NCBI GenBank assembly: GCA_945876745.1
Contig: CAMCPL010000001.1
Location: 1 to 64,000, forward strand
DNA from: an uncultured Clostridia bacterium
GTDB taxonomy: Bacteria > Bacillota > Clostridia > Oscillospirales > Acutalibacteraceae
Length of the DNA: 64,000 bases
Direction: 5' to 3'
Shown here: piece by piece, positions 36,314-44,336 of the stretch
Layout of the letters: each line of letters begins with the position of its first letter
Numbering within the stretch: position 1 is the stretch's first letter
The notes under the pieces: generated by a model
Told to the model about the DNA's origin: nothing
The model's database searches: none
The model's input: the letters and a program-made list of their open reading frames with translations, nothing else
Program-made: the position numbers and the translations under genes

Positions 36314-36532
36314 TTATATCGACTAAAGGAATGTTGAAAATCGGTGTTTTGGTTAGCTTAATGCACCTTGCAAAAACTCGAAATTCCTTTATTTATGCGA
36401 GTTTCAGAGTTGCAACTTGGTTGCAAGTTTACCCTAATTTTAACCATATCCAACAGTTCTCAAGTATCGGCAAGTGTAGTGGGCAAAGTCCCGAAAGCCC
36501 GATGAATAGGGCATTTCACGGCTTTTGGCAAC
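36314..36532. other. Right-end region of the ICE next to tRNA-Pro
   Basis: A gene-free stretch containing a half-site TTAATGCAC, a stem AAACTCG (36374-36380)/CGAGTTT (36398-36404), an AACTTG/CAAGTT stem at about 36414-36430, and GCCC/GGGC pairs near 36496-36512. It lies between the last ICE gene and the tRNA-Pro terminator, so the attachment site should lie here or in the tRNA. The matching copy at the left end is not in the window, so the exact junction cannot be placed. Confidence 0.4.
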
Positions 36533-36560
36533 AAAAAAGAGCAGGTACGAAACCTGCTCT
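36533..36560 (-). terminator. Terminator of tRNA-Pro
   Basis: On the minus strand AGAGCAGGT (36552-36560) and ACCTGCTCT (36538-36546) pair around a short loop, followed by a T-run (plus-strand A residues 36533-36538), four bases beyond the tRNA 3' end. Confidence 0.8.
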
Positions 36561-36563
36561 CGT

Positions 36564-36641
36564 TGGTCGAGGTGACAGGACTTGAACCTGCGGCATCCTG
36601 CTCCCAAAGCAGGCACTCTAGCCAAACTGAGTTACACCTCG
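36564..36641 (-). tRNA. tRNA-Pro (UGG)
   Basis: Read on the minus strand, acceptor CGAGGTG pairs with CACCTCG, followed by A and an encoded CCA. The anticodon stem CCTGC/GCAGG closes the loop TTTGGGA, anticodon TGG (Pro). The T-arm reads GGTTCAAGTCC. The gene is intact. Its 3' end faces the conjugative element, the typical arrangement for integration at a tRNA gene. Confidence 0.95.
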
Positions 36642-36703
36642 ATATATGTAAAGCTCCGAAGAGCGTTACTGTGAAATCACAGTACACTTGTTTGTGCTCA
36701 CAA

Positions 36704-36732
36704 ATTATAATATATATTATGGAGAATGTCAA
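36704..36732 (-). promoter_or_regulatory. Sigma-A promoter of tRNA-Pro
   Basis: On the minus strand TTGACA (36732-36727) and TATAAT (36709-36704) are separated by exactly 17 bases and lie about 60 bases upstream of the tRNA 5' end. Confidence 0.85.
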
Positions 36733-36820
36733 GAAAAAAATGAAAAAATGTGGATTTTCTCGAAACAAAAGCATATTTTCACTTCATTCGGGCAGGATAA
36801 ATAAAAAACGGAGTGAGCAT

Positions 36821-37774
36821 ATGAGAAATACCGACGCACGAAAGGTTGCGATTATCGGCTGCGGATTTGTTGGGTCTGCATCTGCGTTTGCGCTTATGGA
36901 AAGCGGATTATTCAGCGAAATAGTTTTGATAGACGCAAACAGGCAGCGAGCCGAGGGTGAGGCGCTTGATATCAGTCACGGTCTTCCTTTTTCAAAGCCT
37001 ATGCAAATCTACGCAGGAGATTATGATGATATAACAGACGCGTCAATCATAATCATCACCGCAGGAGCAGGGCAAAAGCCGGGCGAAAGCAGGCTTGATT
37101 TGGTACACAAAAACATCAACATCTTCAAAGCAATCATACCTGAAATTACAAAACGACATTTCAACGGAATATTATTAATCGTTTCAAATCCGGTTGACAT
37201 TCTGACATATGCCACGCTGAAGTTAAGCGGTCTGCCGTCTAATCAGGTATTTGGCTCGGGCACGGTTCTCGACTCGGCAAGGCTGAAATATATTTTAGGC
37301 GAGCATTTCGGCGTTGACTCACGAAGCGTACACGCATTCATTTTAGGTGAGCACGGCGACAGCGAGATTGCGGCGTTTTCATCGGCGAATGTATCGGGTA
37401 TACCGCTTAAGGATTTTTGTCAGGCGCAAAACGAATGTGACTGCTCCGACGAAGCACTCGCTAAAATCGCATTAGAGGTCAAAAACAGTGCATATGAAAT
37501 AATCGACAAGAAGTCGGCAACCTACTACGGAATTGCAATGAGCGTAAGGCGAATATGCGAAGCTATCGTGCTTGACCAGAAATCAATTTTGCCTGTTTCG
37601 ACAATACAAAAAGGGCTTTACGGCATTGACTCGGTTGCACTCAGTATGCCGGCAATAGTCGGCGAGCACGGCGTTGAACGACAGGTTAAAATCTCGCTAA
37701 ACGATGCCGAAATGCAGGCAATACAAGACTCGGCTTCGGCATTAAAAAATGTAATAAAAACGCTTGAAATATGA
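36821..37774 (+). CDS. ldh: L-lactate dehydrogenase
   Basis: A 317-residue NAD-dependent L-lactate dehydrogenase. The nucleotide-binding glycine loop is GCGFVGSASAFAL (residues 13-25), with VLIDANRQRAEGEALD next. The catalytic His lies in ILGEHGDSE near residue 177 and SNPVDILTYA near 125 is the usual conserved stretch. It reduces pyruvate to lactate to recycle NADH. The ATG at 36821 has GGAG seven bases upstream; an open extension to 36563 crosses the tRNA gene and is not coding. It stands alone. Malate dehydrogenase is less likely from the sequence type but cannot be fully excluded by eye. Confidence 0.85.
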   Translation: MRNTDARKVAIIGCGFVGSASAFALMESGLFSEIVLIDANRQRAEGEALDISHGLPFSKPMQIYAGDYDDITDASIIIITAGAGQKPGESRLDLVHKNINIFKAIIPEITKRHFNGILLIVSNPVDILTYATLKLSGLPSNQVFGSGTVLDSARLKYILGEHFGVDSRSVHAFILGEHGDSEIAAFSSANVSGIPLKDFCQAQNECDCSDEALAKIALEVKNSAYEIIDKKSATYYGIAMSVRRICEAIVLDQKSILPVSTIQKGLYGIDSVALSMPAIVGEHGVERQVKISLNDAEMQAIQDSASALKNVIKTLEI

Positions 37775-37818
37775 AGAAACGGACGACCAATGGTCGTCCC
37801 CAGACTGTCGATAAAATG

Positions 37819-37943
37819 TACCAACAAATGGGACGGTTCCCTTTGTTGGTTTTTAATCATTGCAGATAACACAAAAATGCAGTATTTATGCGGTTTTGAG
37901 CCCTATAAAATCAACAATAGGAACCGTCCCCTTTGGTGGTTTT
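37819..37943 (-). repeat. REPIN-like repeat, copy 1
   Basis: ACCAACAAA-TGGGACGGTTCCC-TTTGTTGGT forms a hairpin at the left end; at the right, the inverted form GGAACCGTCCCCTTTGGTGGT forms the second. The 60-base middle holds AATGCAGTATTTATGCGG. It is the reverse of copies at 41839-41978 and 53690-53813. Two REP hairpins in inverted order with a short spacer are the REPIN design, moved in trans by a RAYT-type transposase elsewhere. A small extra hairpin, GGACGACC/GGTCGTCC, precedes it at 37781-37799. Confidence 0.7.
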
Positions 37944-37954
37944 GGGTAAAATAA

Positions 37955-37988
37955 TGCTCAACCGAGATAAGGTCGGTTGAGCATTTAC
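37955..37988. terminator. Hairpin terminator between ldh and the adenylation gene
   Basis: TGCTCAACCGA (37955-37965) pairs with TCGGTTGAGCA (37973-37983). It has A/T-rich flanks on both sides and lies between two convergent genes, so it probably works in both directions. Confidence 0.7.
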
Positions 37989-37997
37989 TGTTGTTTA

Positions 37998-39500
37998 TTA
38001 TAATGTTTTGTAGATTTTTTGCAGGGCTTTGCGGTCGAGCTTGCCGTTTGCGTTTTTCGGCATATCCTTAATGCGAAGCACCTTATCCGGATACATATAC
38101 GGCGGCACCTTTTTCTTTACTGCGTCGAGCACAACATTCGGGTCCTTTACTGCGCCCTCATAAACGAGCGCAAGGCAATCTGCCTCCTTATCGTAAATAC
38201 AAGCGCACGCCTTAACCTTTGCTACGCTGTTTGCACCTGCTTCGATTTCGCCAAGCTCAATACGGTAGCCCTGACGCTTGATTTGGAAATCCTTACGGCT
38301 GATATAAATTATCTCGCCGTATTTGTTATACTTAACTATATCGCCGGTCTTATATACTCTTTCGGGATAGCAGGTATTAAGCGGATTTTGAACGAACGCC
38401 TCTGCGGTTTTTTCCGGATTTTTATAATATCCGTCAGCCATAAAGGTTGTCCTTGCATAAAGCTCGCCCTCTTCTCCGTCCTTTGCAAGCTCGCCGTCGT
38501 TATTAACGATAAATACATCGCAATTGTCGCAGTGTTTACCGATAGGCAGACTTTCGTCATCGGCAAATTCACGGTTTACAACATAGAACGTGCAAATATC
38601 CGTTGTCTCGGTAGGACCGAAAAGATTTGCATAGACAATATTGCTGTCCAAATTCTTAATCCAGTAATTAAGCTGTTTTGTCGGCATAACCTCTCCTGCA
38701 AACAAAACTGTTTTGAGGTACTGCGGCTTTGCAACGTCAAACACCTTATAATTCGGCATTAGAGAAATTGCGGTAGGAACCCAGTAGATAGTATTAATCT
38801 TGTTTTCGTTGAGATATTCAACAAGCTTAATCGGGAAAATAAAGTCCTGCTTCGGTATAATGTTATAGGTACAGCCGCATTTTACGGTTGAATAAAAATC
38901 CGTAACCGACATACTGAAATAAAGCGGAGTTTGAGAGCCGAAAGACGTAGTTTCGTCAAACTTGAATTCCTCCGTAACCCAATTAATATAGCTAATGAGC
39001 GCACGGTGGCTGATAACGGTGCCCTTCGGCATACCTGTAGAGCCTGATGTAAACAGAATATACGCCGTGTCCATATCGCACATAAGACTTCTTGCGTTAT
39101 TCAAGGCGTTTTCATCAATCTCGCCGAGCATATTTTCATAAACAAAATAGTCGTAGCCGAGCGCCTTTGCAAGCTCCTCGCTTTCTTTATCCGTAACAAC
39201 AATCGGACTGTCAAGCGTTGAAAGAATATTCAAAATTCTGTCCTCGGGCGAATGAACGTCAACTACGATATAAAAATCATTCGCATAAAGCGAACCGAGC
39301 ATAACGTCAATACAGTTTACGGTCTTGTCAATAAGCACGGCAACAGGACGTCTTGTGCCGTAATTGCTCAAAAACGAGCCGATTTTCTTCGCATTTTCTC
39401 TCGTCTGCGAAAAAGTTGCCTTGCGATTAGCGTCGGTAAAGCCGATTTTTTCGGGAAATCTTGCCGCCGTTGCTTCAAAAAATTCAAGTACGTTTTTCAT
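37998..39500 (-). CDS. DltA-like adenylate-forming enzyme
   Basis: A 500-residue member of the adenylation family. Core A3 is LFTSGSTGMPKG near residue 148, A5 is NLFGPTETTD near 290, A8 is GYRIELGEIEAGA near 405 and A10 is NGKLDRKAL near the end, with the catalytic Lys. Length and lack of other domains match DltA (D-alanine to carrier protein) or a free-standing NRPS adenylation protein. No dltB, dltC or dltD genes are beside it, so the acyl acceptor is not shown. The gene is divergent from a sugar-dehydratase gene for surface polysaccharide, which hints at cell-surface decoration. Confidence 0.65.
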   Translation of the reverse strand: MKNVLEFFEATAARFPEKIGFTDANRKATFSQTRENAKKIGSFLSNYGTRRPVAVLIDKTVNCIDVMLGSLYANDFYIVVDVHSPEDRILNILSTLDSPIVVTDKESEELAKALGYDYFVYENMLGEIDENALNNARSLMCDMDTAYILFTSGSTGMPKGTVISHRALISYINWVTEEFKFDETTSFGSQTPLYFSMSVTDFYSTVKCGCTYNIIPKQDFIFPIKLVEYLNENKINTIYWVPTAISLMPNYKVFDVAKPQYLKTVLFAGEVMPTKQLNYWIKNLDSNIVYANLFGPTETTDICTFYVVNREFADDESLPIGKHCDNCDVFIVNNDGELAKDGEEGELYARTTFMADGYYKNPEKTAEAFVQNPLNTCYPERVYKTGDIVKYNKYGEIIYISRKDFQIKRQGYRIELGEIEAGANSVAKVKACACIYDKEADCLALVYEGAVKDPNVVLDAVKKKVPPYMYPDKVLRIKDMPKNANGKLDRKALQKIYKTL

Positions 39501-39799
39501 ATTATTTTTAATCCTTTCCGAAAGAGTTTATTTTATAATAAAAGCCTTATTAGGTATATAATACCATACGCAATACGCTTTGTAAATTGTATATTTACAA
39601 TTCTTGCGAACATTTAAGAATGTATTAAGAATAACCGTTACGGCTTCTCAATTAATATGAACACTATTTACATTTTGTTAAAATTGTTTATACTTTATAT
39701 TGACTTATTATAATATAAAATGTAAAATAGAAGCACAATAATGGTTATTATGCATATTTTGCGATTTTTTACAACAGAGCGAAGTGAGGTGCTTCAAAT
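39501..39799. other. Divergent AT-rich promoter region
   Basis: This 299-base gap between the divergent adenylation and dehydratase genes is strongly AT-rich. It holds several TATAAT-like boxes (one near 39710 within TTATTATAATATAAAATG), but no box pair with ideal spacing could be fixed by eye. No open frame or strong hairpin is seen. Promoters for both genes are expected here. Confidence 0.4.
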
Positions 39800-41785
39800 A
39801 TGAAAAACTTAAAAGAAAGATTCAACATACGCTGGACGCTTGTCTTTTATGATATACTTGCTTTTGCCGCAACAGATGCCTTACTGTTATTTATTTACAA
39901 CAAGTTTCTGAATTTATCGATTAGGGATATTATTATCAATTCGTTATTGGCACTCGGCAGTATACTCTTTTTTAGATTTATCTTTAAGATTTATCAACAG
40001 ATTTGGAGATACGGCGGAATCCAATGCTATATTCTGTTCTTGGTTTCGGATGCGTTGGGCTCGCTGCTATTTATGGCGCTTGAATACACGTTGCCGCCGC
40101 TTTTCCATTTCAGAAAATTTATGTTTGCAATAATGGTTGCGCTCGTCAGCTTCAACTGTCTGCTTTCTCTCGCAATGAGAATGGCATACAGATACTGCTA
40201 CAAATGCGGCAACCAGATTACGCCGAAGGGCAAGCTGCTGCGCTTTTTGCTCAGAGTTTTTGCACACGTCGAGGTTGACAAAAAGGATGAAACACAAAAG
40301 ATTAAAATTGCCATCGTAGGTGCAGGCAAGGTCGGAGTAAGCCTTGCAGAGGACTTGATGAATAATAACATCTCCGCCTACACTCCGAGATGCTTCATCG
40401 ACGAAATGGAGTCGAAGGTCGGCAGAACAATTCACGGTATTCCCGTTTTCAGCATTGCCGAGGCTACGTTTGAAAAGCTCAAGGAATACAAAATTCAGGA
40501 AATTATCATTGCGCTTCCCAAGGTTGACGCAGATAAAAAGAAGAGAATATACGAATATTACAAGCAGACCGGCTGCAAAATCAAGGTTTACGATTACCCT
40601 ACGGCGCACTCTGCGGGAGCAAAAAGACAGCTTCGTGAATTTGACATCGAAGACTTACTGTTCAGAAAACCGATTGAAGTGTCTGACGAAAAAACAAACG
40701 CCTACTATAAGGATAAGGTCATTTTAATCACAGGCGCAGGCGGCTCGATAGGCTCGGAGCTTTCACGTCAGCTTGCACAAATGTCGCCGAAAACACTCGT
40801 GCTTCTTGATATTTACGAAAACGGCGTTTACGACGTTCAGCAGGAGCTAAAATTTAAGGACACACAGCTTGATGTTAAGGTTGAAATTGCTTCGATAACA
40901 AACAGGGCGGCAATGGCAAGGGTGTTTGAAGCATATCATCCGCAAATTGTTATCAACGCCGCGGCTCACAAGCACGTTCCGCTTATGGAACACAACTGCA
41001 TTGAAGCTATCGAAAACAACATTTTCGGTACAAAGGTTGTCCTTGATTTGTGCGAGGAATACGGCACAGGTCGATTTATGATGGTTTCAACCGACAAGGC
41101 GGTTAATCCGACAAACGTTATGGGCGCAACGAAGCGTATGTGCGAAATGCTTGCTCAAAGCTATGCCGCACGAGGCAAGGTTAAGTGCAGTGCAACGAGA
41201 TTCGGAAACGTTCTCGGTAGCGCAGGCTCGGTTATTCCGCTATTCAAAAAGCAAATCGCAAGTGGCGGACCGGTTACAATTACGGATAAGCGTATTATAA
41301 GATACTTTATGACAATTCCCGAAGCGTCACAGCTCGTTCTTCAATCGGGCGCAATGGCGAAAAACGGCGAGCTTTTCGTTCTTGATATGGGACAACCTGT
41401 AAAAATTCTCGATTTAGCCGAAAATATGATTAGACTTTCAGGCGTTCAAAATGTTGAAATTCAGGAAACAGGTCTTCGTCCCGGCGAAAAGCTGTACGAG
41501 GAGCTGTTAATTCAGACCGAAACTCTGACAAAGACAGAAAACAGTATGATTTATATCGAAAAGGATACTGCACTCGACTTTGACGATATTCAGCAACGAA
41601 TCAATTTGCTCGAAAGGGCGTGCGCAAGAGGCGACAATAATCTCGCAAGAGAGGTGTTAAGATGCATCATACCGACGTTTAGACGTCCGGAGGATGTCAA
41701 TAGAGACATCGAAGAAGAGGTCGATATCGACAGTATTTTACCCAACACCTCAACCGAGACAGAGAAAGAACCTATCACAGTATAA
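39800..41785 (+). CDS. CapD/WbpM-type UDP-sugar 4,6-dehydratase
   Basis: A 661-residue membrane enzyme. Four hydrophobic helices fill residues about 12-130, followed by a Rossmann-like region (AIVGAGKVGVSLAEDL, about 170) and the catalytic SDR domain (LITGAGGSIGSELSRQ near 312). The active-site stretch STDKAVNPTNVMGATKRMCE has Met in place of the usual Tyr, as in WbpM/FlaA1-class enzymes. It acts on UDP-GlcNAc-type sugars to make precursors for capsule or glycans. GAGGTG precedes the ATG, and a terminator follows. It is a single gene, apart from any glycosyltransferase cluster. Confidence 0.85.
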   Translation: MKNLKERFNIRWTLVFYDILAFAATDALLLFIYNKFLNLSIRDIIINSLLALGSILFFRFIFKIYQQIWRYGGIQCYILFLVSDALGSLLFMALEYTLPPLFHFRKFMFAIMVALVSFNCLLSLAMRMAYRYCYKCGNQITPKGKLLRFLLRVFAHVEVDKKDETQKIKIAIVGAGKVGVSLAEDLMNNNISAYTPRCFIDEMESKVGRTIHGIPVFSIAEATFEKLKEYKIQEIIIALPKVDADKKKRIYEYYKQTGCKIKVYDYPTAHSAGAKRQLREFDIEDLLFRKPIEVSDEKTNAYYKDKVILITGAGGSIGSELSRQLAQMSPKTLVLLDIYENGVYDVQQELKFKDTQLDVKVEIASITNRAAMARVFEAYHPQIVINAAAHKHVPLMEHNCIEAIENNIFGTKVVLDLCEEYGTGRFMMVSTDKAVNPTNVMGATKRMCEMLAQSYAARGKVKCSATRFGNVLGSAGSVIPLFKKQIASGGPVTITDKRIIRYFMTIPEASQLVLQSGAMAKNGELFVLDMGQPVKILDLAENMIRLSGVQNVEIQETGLRPGEKLYEELLIQTETLTKTENSMIYIEKDTALDFDDIQQRINLLERACARGDNNLAREVLRCIIPTFRRPEDVNRDIEEEVDIDSILPNTSTETEKEPITV

Positions 41786-41799
41786 CATTACATAATCAA

Positions 41800-41831
41800 C
41801 CCCTTGTAATTTTGCTTACAAGGGGTTTAAT
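41800..41831 (+). terminator. Terminator after the dehydratase gene
   Basis: CCCCTTGTAA (41800-41809) pairs with TTACAAGGGG (41816-41825), followed by TTTAA. The hairpin is perfect and lies 15 bases beyond the stop. Confidence 0.75.
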
Positions 41832-41838
41832 ACTGTCA

Positions 41839-41978
41839 AAACCACCAAAGGGGACGGTTCCTATTGTTGGTTTTATAGGTCTCAAAACCGCATAAATAAT
41901 GCATTTTTGTGTTTTCTGCAATAATTAAAAACCAACAAAGGGAACCGTCCCCTTTGTTGGTTTACTTTGGTGGTTTTT
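41839..41978 (+). repeat. REPIN-like repeat, copy 2
   Basis: It begins AAACCACCAAAGGGGACGG and ends with GGAACCGTCCCCTTTGTTGG. The middle reads GCATAAATAATGCATTTTTG. It is in the opposite orientation to copy 1 and the same as copy 3. A further half, ACTTTGGTGGTTTTT (41964-41978), extends the right end. It fills the gap between the dehydratase and cupin genes. Confidence 0.7.
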
Positions 41979-41984
41979 CAAGGG

Positions 41985-42395
41985 TTAACCGTATTTTTCG
42001 ACCGTGCCGAATGTATGATGTGGCGGTGCGTAAACCGAATAAAGCTTCAACGGCGTATTGCCGATATTCTTTATATTATGCCATGTACCCGCCGGAACAA
42101 AAACTCCGTAATTTCCGTCAACTCGCTTGACTTCTTTCAGGCTCTCCCTTGTTTTACCGAAGAAAACGGCGCCTCTTCCCTGCACAATACGAATAAATTG
42201 GTCTGTATCGTGATGCAGCTCCGCACCGATTTCACCGCCTGTCGGTATGCTCATCAAGGTCGTCTGAAGATATTTGCCAGTCCATAACGCAATACGGAAA
42301 TTTCGGTTTTTCACAGCAAGCCGCTGAATGTTCAAAACAGTCGGTTCTCCGCCGTAATCCCTCAATTCCCCTAAATCGCAATTACATCTTTCCAT
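41985..42395 (-). CDS. Small cupin protein
   Basis: A 136-residue single-domain cupin. Motif 1 is ELHHDTDQFIRIVQGRG (residues about 59-75) with the two His and Glu/Gln-type metal ligands, and motif 2 is FVPAGTWHNIKN (about 99-110). Such proteins are sugar or small-molecule isomerases, or of unknown role. The gene is monocistronic on the minus strand, ending next to a REPIN-like repeat. Confidence 0.75.
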   Translation of the reverse strand: MERCNCDLGELRDYGGEPTVLNIQRLAVKNRNFRIALWTGKYLQTTLMSIPTGGEIGAELHHDTDQFIRIVQGRGAVFFGKTRESLKEVKRVDGNYGVFVPAGTWHNIKNIGNTPLKLYSVYAPPHHTFGTVEKYG

Positions 42396-42455
42396 ACTCT
42401 CACCTCAAAAATGATATTACACCCTCATTATATTCACTCCGTCAAATTGTGATAC

Positions 42456-42505
42456 AAAAAGCCGTGAATTGGCGGTTGTAAAGATTGCCAAATCACAGCT
42501 TTTTT
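42456..42505 (-). terminator. Terminator of the lexA-birA gene run
   Basis: On the minus strand AAGCTGTGATTTGGC pairs with GCCAATTCACGGCTT around a 13-base loop, followed by a T-run. It overlaps the last bases of birA and ends the leftward gene run. Confidence 0.75.
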
Positions 42506-43460
42506 ATTTTTCTTTTTTTATTTTTCTTATTGATATTTCGCCGGAATGAAGGGTGGTTAAGGTGCCGTCGGAAAGTTGAATTTCAAGTCCGCCCTGATTA
42601 TCAATGCCGAGCGCTCTCGCATATGTGTGCTCGCCGTTTATGACTATGTCGATATCCTCGCCGATGATGATACTGCGGCTTCGATAATAGTCGATATAAT
42701 CCTCATAGCTTGAATTAACAATACGGTTAAGCTCGTTTGCAACGGCGGCAATGAGCCTTGCCCTACTCACATTCACATTAAGACACGACGCATTTTCGAC
42801 ATCATCGGGAAAGCTCTCGGTTGAAACGTTAATACCGATACCAACGATAACAGAGGTTACGGTCTGCGTTTCAAAATCAGTCACCGCCTCGGTCAAAATT
42901 CCGCAAATCTTCCTGCCGTCAAGATAAACGTCGTTTACCCACTTAATACCCGGTTTTTTGTCGGTCAGATCTTCAACGGCTCTGCACACGGCGACTGCGG
43001 CGGCGGTTGTTGCGGTTACGGCGTCCTGAAGCCGTGACATCGGATGAATAACGAGCGACAGATAAACGCCTGTTTTTGCAGGAGAATAAAAGCTCTTGCC
43101 CTGTCTGCCCCTGCCTGCCGTCTGCTCTCCGCCGACGACAAGAACAACGCCGTTTTCACCCTCGTTAATCAGCCTTTTTGCCTGTGTATTCGTACTGTCA
43201 AGCGTTTCGTAATAACAAACCTTACAGTCGAAATCTATATACTTTTCTATTTCCTGTGCGTTCAAAACGTCATTTTCAGCCGACAGACGGTAGCCCTTGT
43301 TCGTCTGCGCGTCTATCAAATAGCCCTCGCTTTGAAGCGACTTCACGGCTTTCCACACAGCCGCACGGCTTTTGCCAAACTCAAGCGCAAGCTCCTCGCC
43401 GCTTACGAAGCTATCCTGCTTTTTGCAAAGATAGGTGAGCACATCATTTTTAAGTCCCAT
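42504..43460 (-). CDS. birA: Biotin ligase / biotin repressor BirA
   Basis: A 318-residue bifunctional BirA. Residues 1-65 are a winged helix (SGEELALEFGKSRAAVWKAV), residues 80-260 the ligase with the biotin loop GRGRQGKSFYSPAKTG near 117 and KWVNDVYLDGRKICGILTEA near 175, and the last 50 residues the SH3-like C-terminal domain. It joins biotin to carboxylase subunits and can repress biotin genes. It is ten bases downstream of degV in the leftward run. Confidence 0.9.
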   Translation of the reverse strand: MGLKNDVLTYLCKKQDSFVSGEELALEFGKSRAAVWKAVKSLQSEGYLIDAQTNKGYRLSAENDVLNAQEIEKYIDFDCKVCYYETLDSTNTQAKRLINEGENGVVLVVGGEQTAGRGRQGKSFYSPAKTGVYLSLVIHPMSRLQDAVTATTAAAVAVCRAVEDLTDKKPGIKWVNDVYLDGRKICGILTEAVTDFETQTVTSVIVGIGINVSTESFPDDVENASCLNVNVSRARLIAAVANELNRIVNSSYEDYIDYYRSRSIIIGEDIDIVINGEHTYARALGIDNQGGLEIQLSDGTLTTLHSGEISIRKIKKEK

Positions 43461-43469
43461 AGTATAAGC

Positions 43470-44333
43470 CTATTTTTTAATATAGAATATCGCAAGCGTT
43501 TTAGGTCCGCAATGGGAAGAAATTGTACAGCCTGCGTCTGCAAGAATAAGATTGTCGAAAATATCCTTGCCGTCAATCACGCCGCGAACAAAGGCGAGCG
43601 TTTCGGGTGAAATACCGCCCGAATTTGCAATAACAACTCTGTCGGGGCGAATACGCTTAATCTCATTTAGCCTATCGTTTGCATACTGGCGGTAAACGAT
43701 ATCCGGCTTGCCCCTGTATTTCTTTGATACCTCAAGGGTTCCTGTTTCGGTATTAACGGCAATGGACGGCTTGATTCCGAGAACGTTGGCGCCGAATTTT
43801 GCAACCGACGAGCATCTTCCGCCCTTGTGTAAATATTCAAGACCGTCGAGCACAAAGGTTGCGCTAACCTTGGGCACGAGCTTTGCGACCTTGTCCGCAA
43901 TGCGCTTTGCGTCCATACCCTTTTCTCTGAAATCACACGCTTTAAGCACAAGAAGTCCCATAGCGGTGCAAAGATTTTTTGAGTCAACGCAGTACACGCT
44001 TTCAAACTCGGCTGCGGCTACGCATGCATTTTGATACGACGAGGAAAGCCCGGAGCTAAAGCCGATATGAACAACCCTTTTGCCCTCGTCTGTCAATTTT
44101 TTGAAGACATTATAATACGTTTCCGGTGTAACGGCAGAGGTTTTCGGAAGCTCACCCGTTTTTGCCACATAATCGTAAATATCGTTAGGCTTAATATCTA
44201 TTCCGTCACGGTAAACGCTGTCGCCTAAAAGCACGGTTAGCGGAATAACCGTAATACCGTTGCTTTCTATCAGGCTTTGAGGCAGGTCGCAGGTTGAATC
44301 TGTCGTTATCGCAATATTACTTTTGTTGTCCAT
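43470..44333 (-). CDS. degV: DegV-family fatty-acid-binding protein
   Basis: A 287-residue DegV/FakB-type protein: the start ITTDSTCDLPQSLIESNGI, PKTSAVTPETYYNVF near 62, and GFSSGLSSSYQNA near 88 match the fatty-acid pocket. Such proteins bind a fatty acid and present it to the FakA kinase. No FakA is seen nearby. It starts three bases after the stop of the upstream gene, so it is cotranscribed. Confidence 0.85.
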   Translation of the reverse strand: MDNKSNIAITTDSTCDLPQSLIESNGITVIPLTVLLGDSVYRDGIDIKPNDIYDYVAKTGELPKTSAVTPETYYNVFKKLTDEGKRVVHIGFSSGLSSSYQNACVAAAEFESVYCVDSKNLCTAMGLLVLKACDFREKGMDAKRIADKVAKLVPKVSATFVLDGLEYLHKGGRCSSVAKFGANVLGIKPSIAVNTETGTLEVSKKYRGKPDIVYRQYANDRLNEIKRIRPDRVVIANSGGISPETLAFVRGVIDGKDIFDNLILADAGCTISSHCGPKTLAIFYIKK

Positions 44334-44336
44334 AAA

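Noticed and set aside
36440-36625. Minus-strand frame that could be an integrase end
   Set aside because: It overlaps the tRNA and its terminator, and shows none of the tyrosine-recombinase residues (R..HxxR..Y).
36563-36820. N-terminal extension of lactate dehydrogenase
   Set aside because: The extension runs through the tRNA-Pro gene and lacks a ribosome-binding site; the ATG at 36821 begins the known fold.
38019-38762. Plus-strand open frame of 247 residues
   Set aside because: It is the shadow of the adenylation enzyme gene, whose motifs are clear on the minus strand.
40067-40609. Minus-strand open frame of 180 residues
   Set aside because: It is the shadow of the CapD/WbpM-type gene; no family features.
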